Program-made: the position numbers and the translations under genes
Assembly: GCA_035533255.1 (NCBI GenBank)
Contig: DATLUE010000386.1
Span: forward strand, 1-14,865
Origin: CAIKMD01 sp035533255
Lineage (GTDB): Bacteria > Pseudomonadota > Alphaproteobacteria > ATCC43930 > CGMCC-115725
Direction: 5' to 3'
DNA length: 14,865 bases
Shown here: positions 6,208-14,147 of the stretch, one piece after another
Layout: the number at the start of each line of letters is the position of its first letter
Position numbering within the stretch: position 1 is the stretch's first letter
Notes under the pieces: generated by a model
Told to the model about the DNA's origin: nothing
The model's database searches: none
What the model saw: the letters and a program-made list of their open reading frames with translations, nothing else

Positions 6208-7620
6208 CTACGCCGCCGGCGCCCGCAGCGCGGCGGTCACGCGCCGCATGAGCGCGGTGGAGCGGCCATCCTCGAACAATTCGTCGCACAGCTCGGCCGC
6301 CGCCCGCCCCTGTGCCTCGATCGCGGCATGATTGGCCGGCGTTTGGCGGGCCGCCTCGCACAGGGCGTCGATGCGATCCTCGATCTCCTCGCTCAGCGCT
6401 TCGATCGTCTCATGCGCCGCTTTGGCAAAGCCGTGGCGCTGCCCGCGTTGCGTCAACAGTCCCAGGAAGCCGGCGGCCTCGCGCGCCGCCGCCACGGTCT
6501 CGCGATCCGGCACCGTGGCGAGATCGGGGCCGTGTCGATCGGCCTGCGGCAGAAGCGCGAGCACTTGCCGCGCGAAGCGGTCGAGGAAATCGCTGTCGAG
6601 GGCATTGGCGATGTCGCTGCGCGTCTGCAAGATCGCCGCGCCCCAGGGCGAATCGCGGCGCACGCCGATCTCGCTCAGCACCCCTTCCGATTCATCGAGA
6701 TAGTGAACCAGCGCCGCGCCGAGCGCGCCGGCCGCGGGTAGCGGGCCGCGCCGTGGCATCTGGATCAACAGCGCCCGTGCCAGCCGCTCGACCTCGCCGA
6801 TCAGCCGCGCGCCGACGCAGAACAATTCCGTGTTCGAGACCAGCGTGTCGTTCGGCTTCCACGAGAGCGCGCGTCCCAGGCGCAAGATCTGGCGCGATTG
6901 CGCGAGGCGGTTCAGCGCCGCGAGCGCCAGAAACCGAGCGTCCATGCCGTGACTTTCCGATAGCGCGACATATTGCTGCTTCAACAGCGTGACGCAATCG
7001 GGCGACAGATCGATGAGGCGCCGTTCCTCGAGCAAGTTGAGCCGCGTCGCCAGCCGGTGCAACGCTTTCATCGCCGCCGCGAGCGGCCGCGCCACGGTCA
7101 GCACATGCGCGATCACGTCGACGTCGTGGGCGATCGATGGCGGCAAAAGCTTGCGCATTGCGATGCCGGGCTTGGGTTTCGCCAGCTCGGCGAGCATCGC
7201 CATCGACCAGCGCGCTGCCGCTTCCTGCGCCTCGTGCTGCAAATTCTCCAGATTGGGCGCCGCGCTCACCAATTGCTCGCGCAAGTGGGCCTCGAGCGCG
7301 GCGATGTCGGCTGCGGCGATCGATGTTGCGGCCTGCCACCACGGCGCGAGCGAGCTGCGCGGGATCAATCCTTCGAGCCGCGGATCGTCGGTGCGATCGG
7401 TCAGGAATTCCTCGATGCCGGCGCAGATGAGGCGGTGCAGCGTCGGGATTCGCGGCGGCTTGGCGATGCGCAGGGCCGGGCGCAGCGCTTCGAGAATCGC
7501 ATTGCTCGGCAATCCGTCGCGGCCGAGCGCGCGATCCAGCTCGACCGCCCGCGCCAGCTCGCAGGCCTGCGGCGGCGCGAGGCGCCCGAGGGTCGTTTGG
7601 AGTTGCGCGGCCTTGTCCAT
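6208..7620 (-). CDS. Helical protein of unknown function, 470 residues
   Basis: I do not recognise this protein. It is predicted from composition to be almost entirely alpha-helical, rich in Ala, Leu, Arg and Glu, with no signal peptide, no membrane segment and no evident nucleotide-binding or catalytic motif. Distinctive stretches are a Pro-rich turn (PPRIPTLHRLICAGIEEFL, 55-73), a PWW motif (93-95), SWKPNDTLVSNTELF (243-257) and a Glu-rich C-terminal helix (AAHETIEALSEEIEDRIDAL, 411-430) that could form a coiled coil. It is likely cytoplasmic. The ATG at 7620 is chosen over an upstream GTG/TTG extension because the extension (36 residues) runs through the intergenic inverted repeat and reads unlike protein; the Shine-Dalgarno is only a weak GGGG 4 bases upstream. 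It is transcribed divergently from the lytic transglycosylase gene, and the two may share control. Confidence 0.75.
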   Translation of the reverse strand: MDKAAQLQTTLGRLAPPQACELARAVELDRALGRDGLPSNAILEALRPALRIAKPPRIPTLHRLICAGIEEFLTDRTDDPRLEGLIPRSSLAPWWQAATSIAAADIAALEAHLREQLVSAAPNLENLQHEAQEAAARWSMAMLAELAKPKPGIAMRKLLPPSIAHDVDVIAHVLTVARPLAAAMKALHRLATRLNLLEERRLIDLSPDCVTLLKQQYVALSESHGMDARFLALAALNRLAQSRQILRLGRALSWKPNDTLVSNTELFCVGARLIGEVERLARALLIQMPRRGPLPAAGALGAALVHYLDESEGVLSEIGVRRDSPWGAAILQTRSDIANALDSDFLDRFARQVLALLPQADRHGPDLATVPDRETVAAAREAAGFLGLLTQRGQRHGFAKAAHETIEALSEEIEDRIDALCEAARQTPANHAAIEAQGRAAAELCDELFEDGRSTALMRRVTAALRAPAA

Positions 7621-7639
7621 GCTGCCCCAGGGTCGGCGA

Positions 7640-7660
7640 TAACGGGTAAAACTCCCGTTA
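7640..7660. promoter_or_regulatory. Perfect inverted repeat in the divergent spacer, probable operator
   Basis: TAACGGG (7640-7646) and CCCGTTA (7654-7660) are perfect 7-base arms around a 7-base A-rich centre, 20 bases upstream of the 470-residue protein's ATG. On the reverse strand the same bases read TTAA (7661-7658), seven bases, then TTTAC (7650-7646), one mismatch from the CtrA motif TTAA-N7-TTAAC. Either a dimeric repressor site or a CtrA-like site would fit; the sequence cannot decide. Confidence 0.45.
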
Positions 7661-7740
7661 ATCTTAATTCCGGCAATGGGCTTGCCTCGATCCGGCCGGG
7701 GCGGGATACTCGGCGCACCGTCGATCATCCCTGGGTAGAG

Positions 7741-7776
7741 ATGAGCATCGATGACCTCGTAGGCGTTCTGCCATGA
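7741..7776 (+). other. Possible 11-codon leader peptide before the transglycosylase gene
   Basis: ATG at 7741 opens a short frame encoding MSIDDLVGVLP. Its TGA (7774-7776) overlaps the transglycosylase ATG (7773-7775) as ATGA. A GGGTAGAG stretch sits directly before it, so ribosome binding would be suboptimal. It could couple translation into the main gene, or be chance. Confidence 0.25.
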
Positions 7777-8507
7777 CTGCCGCGCCGCAATTCGGCACGA
7801 TGATTGCCGGCCAGCGACTGTCGCCCGAGGTGATGGACAACCTCCGCGAAGCCGCGTCCAAAACCGGCGTCGATTTCGATTTTCTGGTGGCGCAAGCGAG
7901 CCTCGAAAGCGGGTTTCGCGGCAACGTCCATGCGACCAAGGGCAGCGCGACCGGGTTGTTTCAGTTCACCGGCGCCACCTGGCTGCAGATGATGCATGAT
8001 CACGGCGCGCAATACGGCTATGGCGAGCTCGCCAAGAATGTGCGGCTGAACGCGCAGGGCGCTGCCCTGGTCTCCGACAAGCAGACCGAGCGCCGCATCC
8101 TCGAATTGCGCAGCAACACCCGGCTATCGGCGCTCTTTGCCGCCGAATACGCCAAGACCAACGGCCATCGCCTCGAGGCGACCACCGGCCATAAGGCAAC
8201 GGCGGCCGAGCTGCATTTGGCCCATCTGCTCGGACCCAATGGCGCGATCCGCTTCATCAAGGCGCATGACGTCAATGGCGGCCAGTCGGCGGCCAAGGTC
8301 GTGCCCGCGGCAGCGCGCGAAAATCCGGGCCTCTTCTACAGCCGCGGCTCGCGCACCGCGCAGTCGGTCGCGACGGTCTATCGCAATATCCAGGCAAAGC
8401 TCAACGTGCCGCTGCGCCAAGTGGCCGAGTTGGAGAAGGCGCCGCTGCGGCCGGCGCTGGGCCTGTCCGACCACCTGCCGCGCACCCGCACCGACCGCCG
8501 CGCCTGA
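7773..8507 (+). CDS. Lytic transglycosylase (SLT) domain protein
   Basis: SLT-type enzymes cleave the MurNAc-GlcNAc bond of peptidoglycan to leave 1,6-anhydroMurNAc. In this 244-residue protein the N-terminal half has the SLT signature: catalytic E45 in AQASLESGFR (40-49), then ATKGSATGLFQFTGATW (54-70), matching the ES..(x)..GLxQF..TW pattern. The region about 90-165 (ERRILELRSNTRLSALFAAEYAKTN, then HLLGPNGAIRFI) fits the later part of the fold. The C-terminus (205-244) is Pro/Arg-rich. There is no signal peptide or N-terminal hydrophobic segment, unlike most periplasmic transglycosylases. The ATG at 7773 is the first start after an in-frame TGA at 7752-7754, so no upstream signal sequence is possible in this frame; GTAGG lies 9 bases upstream. 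It is divergent from the 470-residue unknown gene and upstream of glutamate dehydrogenase. Confidence 0.82.
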   Translation: MTAAPQFGTMIAGQRLSPEVMDNLREAASKTGVDFDFLVAQASLESGFRGNVHATKGSATGLFQFTGATWLQMMHDHGAQYGYGELAKNVRLNAQGAALVSDKQTERRILELRSNTRLSALFAAEYAKTNGHRLEATTGHKATAAELHLAHLLGPNGAIRFIKAHDVNGGQSAAKVVPAAARENPGLFYSRGSRTAQSVATVYRNIQAKLNVPLRQVAELEKAPLRPALGLSDHLPRTRTDRRA

Positions 8508-8532
8508 CGCCCGCGGCCCGATCGGTCGCAAT

Positions 8533-8560
8533 TTGTTAAAATTTGATATGCATTTATTTA
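8533..8560 (+). promoter_or_regulatory. Predicted promoter of the glutamate dehydrogenase gene
   Basis: TTGTTA (8533-8538) and TATTTA (8555-8560) are 16 bases apart in the most A/T-rich stretch of the spacer (8531-8560). The implied start near 8567 leaves a leader of about 85 bases. The boxes are imperfect, so the exact position is uncertain. Confidence 0.4.
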
Positions 8561-8589
8561 CCGACCCGGTCTTAGACTCGGGCGGTCGG
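8561..8589. promoter_or_regulatory. Dyad just downstream of the predicted glutamate dehydrogenase promoter
   Basis: CCGACC (8561-8566) and GGTCGG (8584-8589) form the outer arms, and GTC (8569-8571) and GAC (8575-8577) an inner pair around TTA. The dyad overlaps the predicted transcription start, where a repressor site would act, or it could be a hairpin at the 5' end of the messenger. No T run follows, so it is a poor terminator for the preceding gene. Confidence 0.3.
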
Positions 8590-8652
8590 GCCTGATGGCT
8601 TGGTCTGCCGCGCGGGCGACGCGGCCATCGGTATCAATGCTTTGGGGGAAAC

Positions 8653-11600
8653 ATGGCGCAACGGGCGGAGCAGGACAAGCGGGCGACGCTGGCCGCGGTT
8701 TCGGGGCTGGCCGCGACCCGGCTGGGCGCAAGCCGCGCGGTCATGGTTCAACGCTTTCTCGCGCAATTCTACGATCACGTATCGGCGAGCGACCTCGCCG
8801 ATCGGCCAGCCGAGGATCTTTACGGCGCCGCTTTATCGCTCTGGCAATTCGCGCAATCGCGCTTGGCGATCACGGCAAAGCTGCGCGTGTTCAATCCGCG
8901 CGCCGAAGAGCACGGCTGGACCGCGCATCATACCGTGGTCGAGATCGTCAATGACGACATGCCATTCCTGGTCGATAGCGTCGGCATGGCGCTAAGCGCG
9001 GAAGGCGTCGCCGTCCATCTCATCATCCACCCGATCATGCGCGTCGCGCGCGATGCCGAGGGTCGGATCGTCGATCTGCACGAGCCCGGCGACGCCGACG
9101 GCACGCGCGAATCGATCATGCATATCGAGATCAGCGAAGTGCGCGACGCGGCGCGGCTTGCCGCCATCGCGGCGCGGCTCGATGCGGTGCTCGCGGACAC
9201 CCGCGCCGCGGTCGCCGATTGGCGCTCGATGCGCGACTCGCTGGCCGAGACACGCAGCACACTGGCGGTCGGGAAGCCGCCGCTGCCGGCCGACGAGCTC
9301 GCCGAGACGCTGGATTTCCTCGCCTGGCTCGATGACGACAATTTCACCTTTCTCGGCTGCCGCGACTATCGCTTCGATGCCGCCGGCAATGCGCTCGCAC
9401 CCGGCCTCGGCATCTTGCGCGATCCGTCCTACATCGTCTTCGACGGCTTGCGGAATTTCACCGCGCTGTCGCCGGAATTGCAGGCGTTCCTGCGCGCGCC
9501 GCATGCGCTCTTCATCGCCAAATCCAACCGCCATGCCACGATTCATCGCCCGGCGCGCATGGATGCGATCGGCGTCAAGCTGTTCGACGCCAAGGGCCGG
9601 GCGGTCGCGATGCGCGTCTTCCTCGGTCTCTTTACCTCGCTCGCCTACAGCCGTCCGGCGCGCGCGACGCCGTTCCTGCGGCTGAAGGTATCGAGCGTGC
9701 TGTGGCACAGCGGCTTCGATCCGCAGAGCCATGACGGCAAGGCGCTGGCCCATATCCTCGAGACCTTTCCGCGCGACGAGCTGTTTCAGGTCTCGGAGAC
9801 CGAGTTGCACGACGTCGCGATGGGAATCCTCGCCCTGCAGGAGCGCCAGCGCGTCGCGCTGTTCGTCCGGCGCGATCCCTTCGGCCGGTTCGTTTCCTGC
9901 CTCGTCTACGTGCCGCGGGAGCGCTATGACACGAATCTGCGCCAGCGCTTCGCCGCCATTCTGGAAAAGGCTTTTGGCGCGAAGGTCGACGGCTTCGCCA
10001 CTCAGCTCGATGATGCGGTGTTGGCCCGCGTGCATTTCGGGTTGCGCGCCGAGAGCGGCCTGCCCGACATCGATCTCGATGCGGTCGAGCGCGATCTCGC
10101 CGACGCCGCGCGCGGCTGGTCGGACAAGCTGGCCGACGCCTTGATCGCCGCACGCGGCGAAGAGATCGGGCTGGCGCTCGCCGCGCGTTACGGCAATGCC
10201 TTTCCGAGCAATTACCGCGAGCGTTACCCGGTGGCGGCGGCGCTCGCCGATATCGAGCGCGTCGAGGAGCTGCGCGCGGGCGCACCGCTGGCGCTCGCGC
10301 TCTACCGCCCGGCCGGCGCGGAGGCCGGTGCGCTGCGCTTCAAGCTTTACCGTGCCGGCAGTCCGTGCGCCCTCGCCGATGTCTTGCCGATGCTCGAGAA
10401 TATGGGCCTCAAGGCGATCACCGAAGAGCCGTTCGAGATTCTGCCGCCGGACGCTTCTCAAGCGATGTGGATGCAGGATTTCGGCCTGGTCTCGGGGTTC
10501 GGCGATATCGACGTCGCCGCCGAGCGGCGGCGCTTCGAGGATTCCTTCGCGCAAATCTGGGCCGGCAAGATGGAGAGCGACGGGCTCAACCGCCTGGTGC
10601 TCGCCGCCGGACTCGATTGGCGCCAGGTGACGGTGCTACGGCTCTATGCCAAAGCGATGCGCCAGGCCGGCTCGACCTATAGCCAGGCCTACATGGAAGA
10701 TGCGCTGGCGCATTATCCGGCGATCGCCGCGCGCCTCGCCGCCTTGTTCGAGGCGCGGTTCGATCCGGCAAATGCCGCCCGTGCAGCCGTCGAGACCGAG
10801 CGCCGCGTCAAGGAAATCGCGCAGGAGCTCGATCGGGTCGAGAGCCTCGACGAAGACCGCATTCTGCGCGGCTTTCTGCGGCTGATCGAGAAGTCGCTGC
10901 GCACCAATTATTTCCAGCGCCAAAGCGACGGCGCGCCCAAGCCCTACCTCTCGGTGAAGCTCGCCAGCCGCGAGATCGAGCTGTTCCCGCTGCCGCGGCC
11001 GCTCTGCGAGATCTATGTTTACAGCCCGCGAATGGAGGGAGTGCATCTGCGCGGCGGCAAAATCGCGCGCGGCGGTATCCGCTGGTCCGACCGCAAGGAG
11101 GATTTCCGCACCGAGATTCTGGCATTGATGAAGGCGCAGGTGGTGAAGAACGCCGTCATCGTGCCGACCGGCTCGAAAGGCGGCTTCGTCGTGAAGCGCA
11201 TGCCGGCGGCGCGCGCCGAGCAGCAAGCCGAAGTGATCGAATGCTACCGGACCCTGATGCGCGGCATGCTCGACATCACCGATAATATCGTCGCCGGCAA
11301 GCTGGTGCCGCCCAAGGACATCGTGCGCCATGACGGCGACGATCCCTATCTCGTGGTTGCGGCCGACAAAGGCACCGCGACCTTCTCCGACATCGCCAAC
11401 GCGGTGTCCGAGGAATACGGTTTCTGGCTTGGCGACGCTTATGCTTCGGGCGGCTCCGCGGGCTACGACCATAAGGTGATGGGCATCACCGCGCGCGGCG
11501 CATGGGAGCTGGTGAAGCGCCATTTCCGCGAGCTCGGCAGCGATATTCAGACCACCGACTTCACCTGCGTCGGTATCGGCGACATGGCCGGCGACGTGTT

Positions 11601-13431
11601 CGGCAACGGCTTGCTGCGCTCGCCGCATACCAAGCTGATCGCCGCGTTCAACCACATCCACATCTTCCTCGATCCCGATCCCGATCCGGCGAAAAGCTTT
11701 GCCGAGCGGCAAAGGCTGTTCGATCTGCCGCGCTCGAGCTGGACCGATTACGACAAATCGCTGATCTCGAAAGGCGGGGGCATTTTCGAGCGCAGCGCCA
11801 AATCGATCGCACTGTCGCCGGAAATCCGCGCCCAGCTCGACATCGCGGCCGAGCGCGTGACGCCGGCCGAGCTGATCCGGGCGATCTTGAAGGCGCCGGT
11901 CGATCTCCTGTTCTTCGGCGGCATCGGCACCTTCATCAAGGCGTCGAGCGAAAGCCACGCCGAGGCCAGCGACAAAGGCAACGACGCAATGCGCATCGAC
12001 GGCCAGGATGTGCGCGCCAAGGTCGTGGGCGAAGGTGCCAATCTCGGCGTCACGCAAAAGGGCCGCATCGAATACGCGATGGCCGGCGGTCGCATCGATA
12101 CCGACGCGATCGACAATTCCGCCGGCGTCGATACCTCGGATCACGAGGTCAACATCAAGATTCTTCTGAACGCGGTGGTGGCGGCAGGCGATCTCAGCCT
12201 GGAGCAGCGCAATGCGCTGCTCCAGCAGATGACCGACCAGATCGCCGATCATGTGCTGCGCGACAATTACCTCCAGGGCCTCGCGCTGTCATTGGCCGAG
12301 GCGCAAGGCGTCGAGCGGCTCGACGGCGAAGCGCGGCTGATCCGCGATCTCGATCGTGCCGGGCGGCTCGATCGCGCGATCGAGTTCCTGCCGTCGGAAG
12401 ATGCGCTCGCCACGCGCGCGCTGGCACGCCAGCCCCTGACCCGGCCGGAGCTTTCGGTGCTGCTCGCCTATGTCAAGAACACGCTGACCGAGGACCTGAT
12501 CGAGAGCGATTTCCCCGACGATCCGCAGCTCGCGGAGGACCTGTTCGGCTATTTCCCGAAAATCCTGACCGAGCGCTTCCGCCCGGCGATCGAGCAGCAC
12601 CGGCTGCGCCGCGAGTTGGTGGCGACGGTCGCGGCCAACGATCTCGTCAACCGCACCGGCATCACCTTCCTGCGTGAGGTCGGCGCGCGCACCGGGCGCA
12701 GCCCCGGCGATGTCGCCCGCGCCTATATGATCGTGCGCCAGGTATTCGCGCTCGATACACTCTGGGCCGACGTCAACGCGCTCGACAACCAGGTGCCGGC
12801 GCCGCTCCAGCTCGAAATGCTCAAGACCGCGTTGCGCCTCGTCGAGCGGGTGACGACCTGGTTTCTCGCCGGATCGAAGCTCGATATCGCCGCGCAGGTC
12901 GAAGCCTATCGGCCCGGCGTCGCGCTCTTGGCCGGGCATCTCGGCACGTTCATGCCGGATTCGCACCAGGCCGAGCTGTTGCGCCGCGTTGCCGCCTTCG
13001 CGGCCAAGGGCGCGCCGCATGAGCTGGCGCTGCGGGTCGCGCGGCTCGACTTTCTTCTGTCGGCGGTCGACATCGTGCGTCTCGCCAAATCCGCGCCCAA
13101 GGACCTGCTCGAGGCCGGACGGCGCTTCTTTGCGATCGGCTCGCGCTTCAAGCTCGATACGCTGCGGATCGCCGCGCGCAAGCTGCTCGCCGATACGCAA
13201 TGGCAGAAGCTCGCGGTCTCGGCGCTGATCGAGGACCTCTATGCCCACCAAGCCGATTTGACTGCCCGCGCCTTGGCGCAGGATACCGATTTCGAGCATT
13301 GGCTCGCAGGCCATGCGCGCGATCTTGCGCGCCTCGACGCGCTGGTGCTCGAGATCGAGACCGCGACCCTGCCCGACCTCGCGATGCTCACGGTCGCGAA
13401 CCGCGCGCTGCGCGGGTTTCTGGTGGAATAA
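8653..13431 (+). CDS. gdhB: NAD-specific glutamate dehydrogenase, large (about 180 kDa) type
   Basis: It oxidises L-glutamate to 2-oxoglutarate and ammonium with NAD+ (EC 1.4.1.2), feeding amino-acid carbon into the citric acid cycle. The 1592-residue length fits the large bacterial family (about 1600 residues). Residues 1 to about 700 are the long N-terminal regulatory part with ACT-like folds; the catalytic core follows. Visible core motifs are GGIRWSDRKEDFRTE (807-821), K842 in PTGSKGGF (838-845, the substrate-binding/catalytic Lys region), GIGDMAGDVFGNG (974-986), PVDLLFFGGIGTF (1082-1094) and GEGANLGVTQKGR (1126-1138). The C-terminal 400 residues are helical. The ATG at 8653 follows GGGGGA at 8644-8649. 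In Caulobacter the orthologous enzyme is called GdhZ and also affects cell division; whether that applies here is unknown. The 3' end overlaps the KTSC gene on the other strand by 44 bases, and no terminator is visible. Confidence 0.95.
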   Translation: MAQRAEQDKRATLAAVSGLAATRLGASRAVMVQRFLAQFYDHVSASDLADRPAEDLYGAALSLWQFAQSRLAITAKLRVFNPRAEEHGWTAHHTVVEIVNDDMPFLVDSVGMALSAEGVAVHLIIHPIMRVARDAEGRIVDLHEPGDADGTRESIMHIEISEVRDAARLAAIAARLDAVLADTRAAVADWRSMRDSLAETRSTLAVGKPPLPADELAETLDFLAWLDDDNFTFLGCRDYRFDAAGNALAPGLGILRDPSYIVFDGLRNFTALSPELQAFLRAPHALFIAKSNRHATIHRPARMDAIGVKLFDAKGRAVAMRVFLGLFTSLAYSRPARATPFLRLKVSSVLWHSGFDPQSHDGKALAHILETFPRDELFQVSETELHDVAMGILALQERQRVALFVRRDPFGRFVSCLVYVPRERYDTNLRQRFAAILEKAFGAKVDGFATQLDDAVLARVHFGLRAESGLPDIDLDAVERDLADAARGWSDKLADALIAARGEEIGLALAARYGNAFPSNYRERYPVAAALADIERVEELRAGAPLALALYRPAGAEAGALRFKLYRAGSPCALADVLPMLENMGLKAITEEPFEILPPDASQAMWMQDFGLVSGFGDIDVAAERRRFEDSFAQIWAGKMESDGLNRLVLAAGLDWRQVTVLRLYAKAMRQAGSTYSQAYMEDALAHYPAIAARLAALFEARFDPANAARAAVETERRVKEIAQELDRVESLDEDRILRGFLRLIEKSLRTNYFQRQSDGAPKPYLSVKLASREIELFPLPRPLCEIYVYSPRMEGVHLRGGKIARGGIRWSDRKEDFRTEILALMKAQVVKNAVIVPTGSKGGFVVKRMPAARAEQQAEVIECYRTLMRGMLDITDNIVAGKLVPPKDIVRHDGDDPYLVVAADKGTATFSDIANAVSEEYGFWLGDAYASGGSAGYDHKVMGITARGAWELVKRHFRELGSDIQTTDFTCVGIGDMAGDVFGNGLLRSPHTKLIAAFNHIHIFLDPDPDPAKSFAERQRLFDLPRSSWTDYDKSLISKGGGIFERSAKSIALSPEIRAQLDIAAERVTPAELIRAILKAPVDLLFFGGIGTFIKASSESHAEASDKGNDAMRIDGQDVRAKVVGEGANLGVTQKGRIEYAMAGGRIDTDAIDNSAGVDTSDHEVNIKILLNAVVAAGDLSLEQRNALLQQMTDQIADHVLRDNYLQGLALSLAEAQGVERLDGEARLIRDLDRAGRLDRAIEFLPSEDALATRALARQPLTRPELSVLLAYVKNTLTEDLIESDFPDDPQLAEDLFGYFPKILTERFRPAIEQHRLRRELVATVAANDLVNRTGITFLREVGARTGRSPGDVARAYMIVRQVFALDTLWADVNALDNQVPAPLQLEMLKTALRLVERVTTWFLAGSKLDIAAQVEAYRPGVALLAGHLGTFMPDSHQAELLRRVAAFAAKGAPHELALRVARLDFLLSAVDIVRLAKSAPKDLLEAGRRFFAIGSRFKLDTLRIAARKLLADTQWQKLAVSALIEDLYAHQADLTARALAQDTDFEHWLAGHARDLARLDALVLEIETATLPDLAMLTVANRALRGFLVE

Positions 13432-13687
13432 CGGATCGCCGCGCCGTTGCATCGTCGTCCATCCTCATGAACGCATGTCGCGGCTTGATCCGGAAATTGA
13501 CGTAGCGGCCTTTTGACGGGGCGGCCAGCAATTCGCGCCATTCGCGCGGCGCGACCTCGTCATAGGCATAAAGCCCGCGCGCACCGCGATAGGCGATGAA
13601 CAATCGCCGCGCCGCCGGCGCATAGCCGATCGCGCGGATCGCCGATGAATCGACCGCCTGCAATTGCGTAATCCGTTGCCGCGCCAT
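13388..13687 (-). CDS. KTSC-domain small protein
   Basis: This 99-residue protein carries a KTSC domain (about 10-75), a small fold of unclear function in bacterial proteins and sometimes next to nucleic-acid enzymes. Motifs are VDSSAIRAIGY (12-22), LFIAYRGARGLYAYDEVAP (29-47), and WRELLAAPSKGRYVNFRIK (50-68). The product is longer than the usual compact domain: residues 76-99 form an Arg/Pro-rich tail. The last 14 codons and the stop lie within the 3' end of glutamate dehydrogenase on the opposite strand (13388-13431). I chose ATG at 13687; GTG at 13690 is possible, and neither has a clear Shine-Dalgarno. It may be read from the RidA promoter, 37 bases upstream. The family call is good and the role is unknown. 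Confidence 0.75.
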   Translation of the reverse strand: MARQRITQLQAVDSSAIRAIGYAPAARRLFIAYRGARGLYAYDEVAPREWRELLAAPSKGRYVNFRIKPRHAFMRMDDDATARRSVIPPETRAARGSRP

Positions 13688-13724
13688 CACACCGATAACG
13701 GCGCGGTGTCGAGGTGGTTCGCCG

Positions 13725-14117
13725 CTACCCGACGACCGCGATGCCTTGCACCTCGACCAGCATGCCGGGCCGGGCGAGGCCGGTCACGGTGATGAGGGCG
13801 CTGGCTGGAAAATTGTCGCCGAAGATTTCACGGCGCAATTGCGTGAAGCGATCGCCATAGCGCGCATCGGTGATGAAGACGGTCATCGTCGCCATATCGG
13901 CAAGCGTGCCGCCGGCCTCCTCGATGGTCGTGCCGAGCCGCGCGAAAATCTCGCGCACCTGGCCGTCGAAATCGCCGGCGAGCGATTTGCCGGTCGCATC
14001 CTCGATCACGGTCTGGCCGGCGAGAAAGACGGTGGTGCCGCCTTGGGTGATAACCGCGGGCGAATAGGCGCGCGGCTGGGTTGCCTCGCGCTTGATGTAG
14101 CGGCGGGAATGCGGCAT
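13725..14117 (-). CDS. RidA/YjgF/UK114-family protein lacking the deaminase arginine
   Basis: RidA proteins hydrolyse reactive enamine/imine intermediates from PLP enzymes; many family members do other, often unknown, things. This protein has 130 residues, the standard length, with family landmarks: VFLAGQTVIED (30-40), GDFDGQVREIFARLGTTIEEAGGTLADMATMTVFITD (48-84), FPASALITV (103-111) and VEVQGIAVVG (121-130). The arginine needed for imine hydrolysis (R105 of E. coli RidA, in the FPARS motif) is Ser106 here, so the protein belongs with arginine-lacking Rid subfamilies, for which deaminase activity is not expected. Some of those associate with aromatic or nitrogen catabolism. The ATG at 14117 follows AAGGGAG (14124-14130) by 6 bases. 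Leftward, 62 bases after the acetyl-CoA synthetase stop, with a hairpin between them. Confidence 0.87.
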   Translation of the reverse strand: MPHSRRYIKREATQPRAYSPAVITQGGTTVFLAGQTVIEDATGKSLAGDFDGQVREIFARLGTTIEEAGGTLADMATMTVFITDARYGDRFTQLRREIFGDNFPASALITVTGLARPGMLVEVQGIAVVG

Positions 14118-14147
14118 GACGGTCTCCCTTGTCGGCTTCGCAAGACC

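Noticed and set aside
5868..6251. A 127-codon rightward frame across the gap before the 470-residue gene
   Set aside because: Composition is Arg/Asp/His repeats typical of the complement of a coding or GC-rich region, and no ribosome-binding site or motif was found.
10636..12252. A 538-codon open frame on the reverse strand inside glutamate dehydrogenase, and others at 8992-10554 and 12289-13452
   Set aside because: They lie antisense to a clearly conserved 1592-residue enzyme, have Arg/His/Gly-rich composition without motifs, and arise because GC-rich third positions suppress stops.
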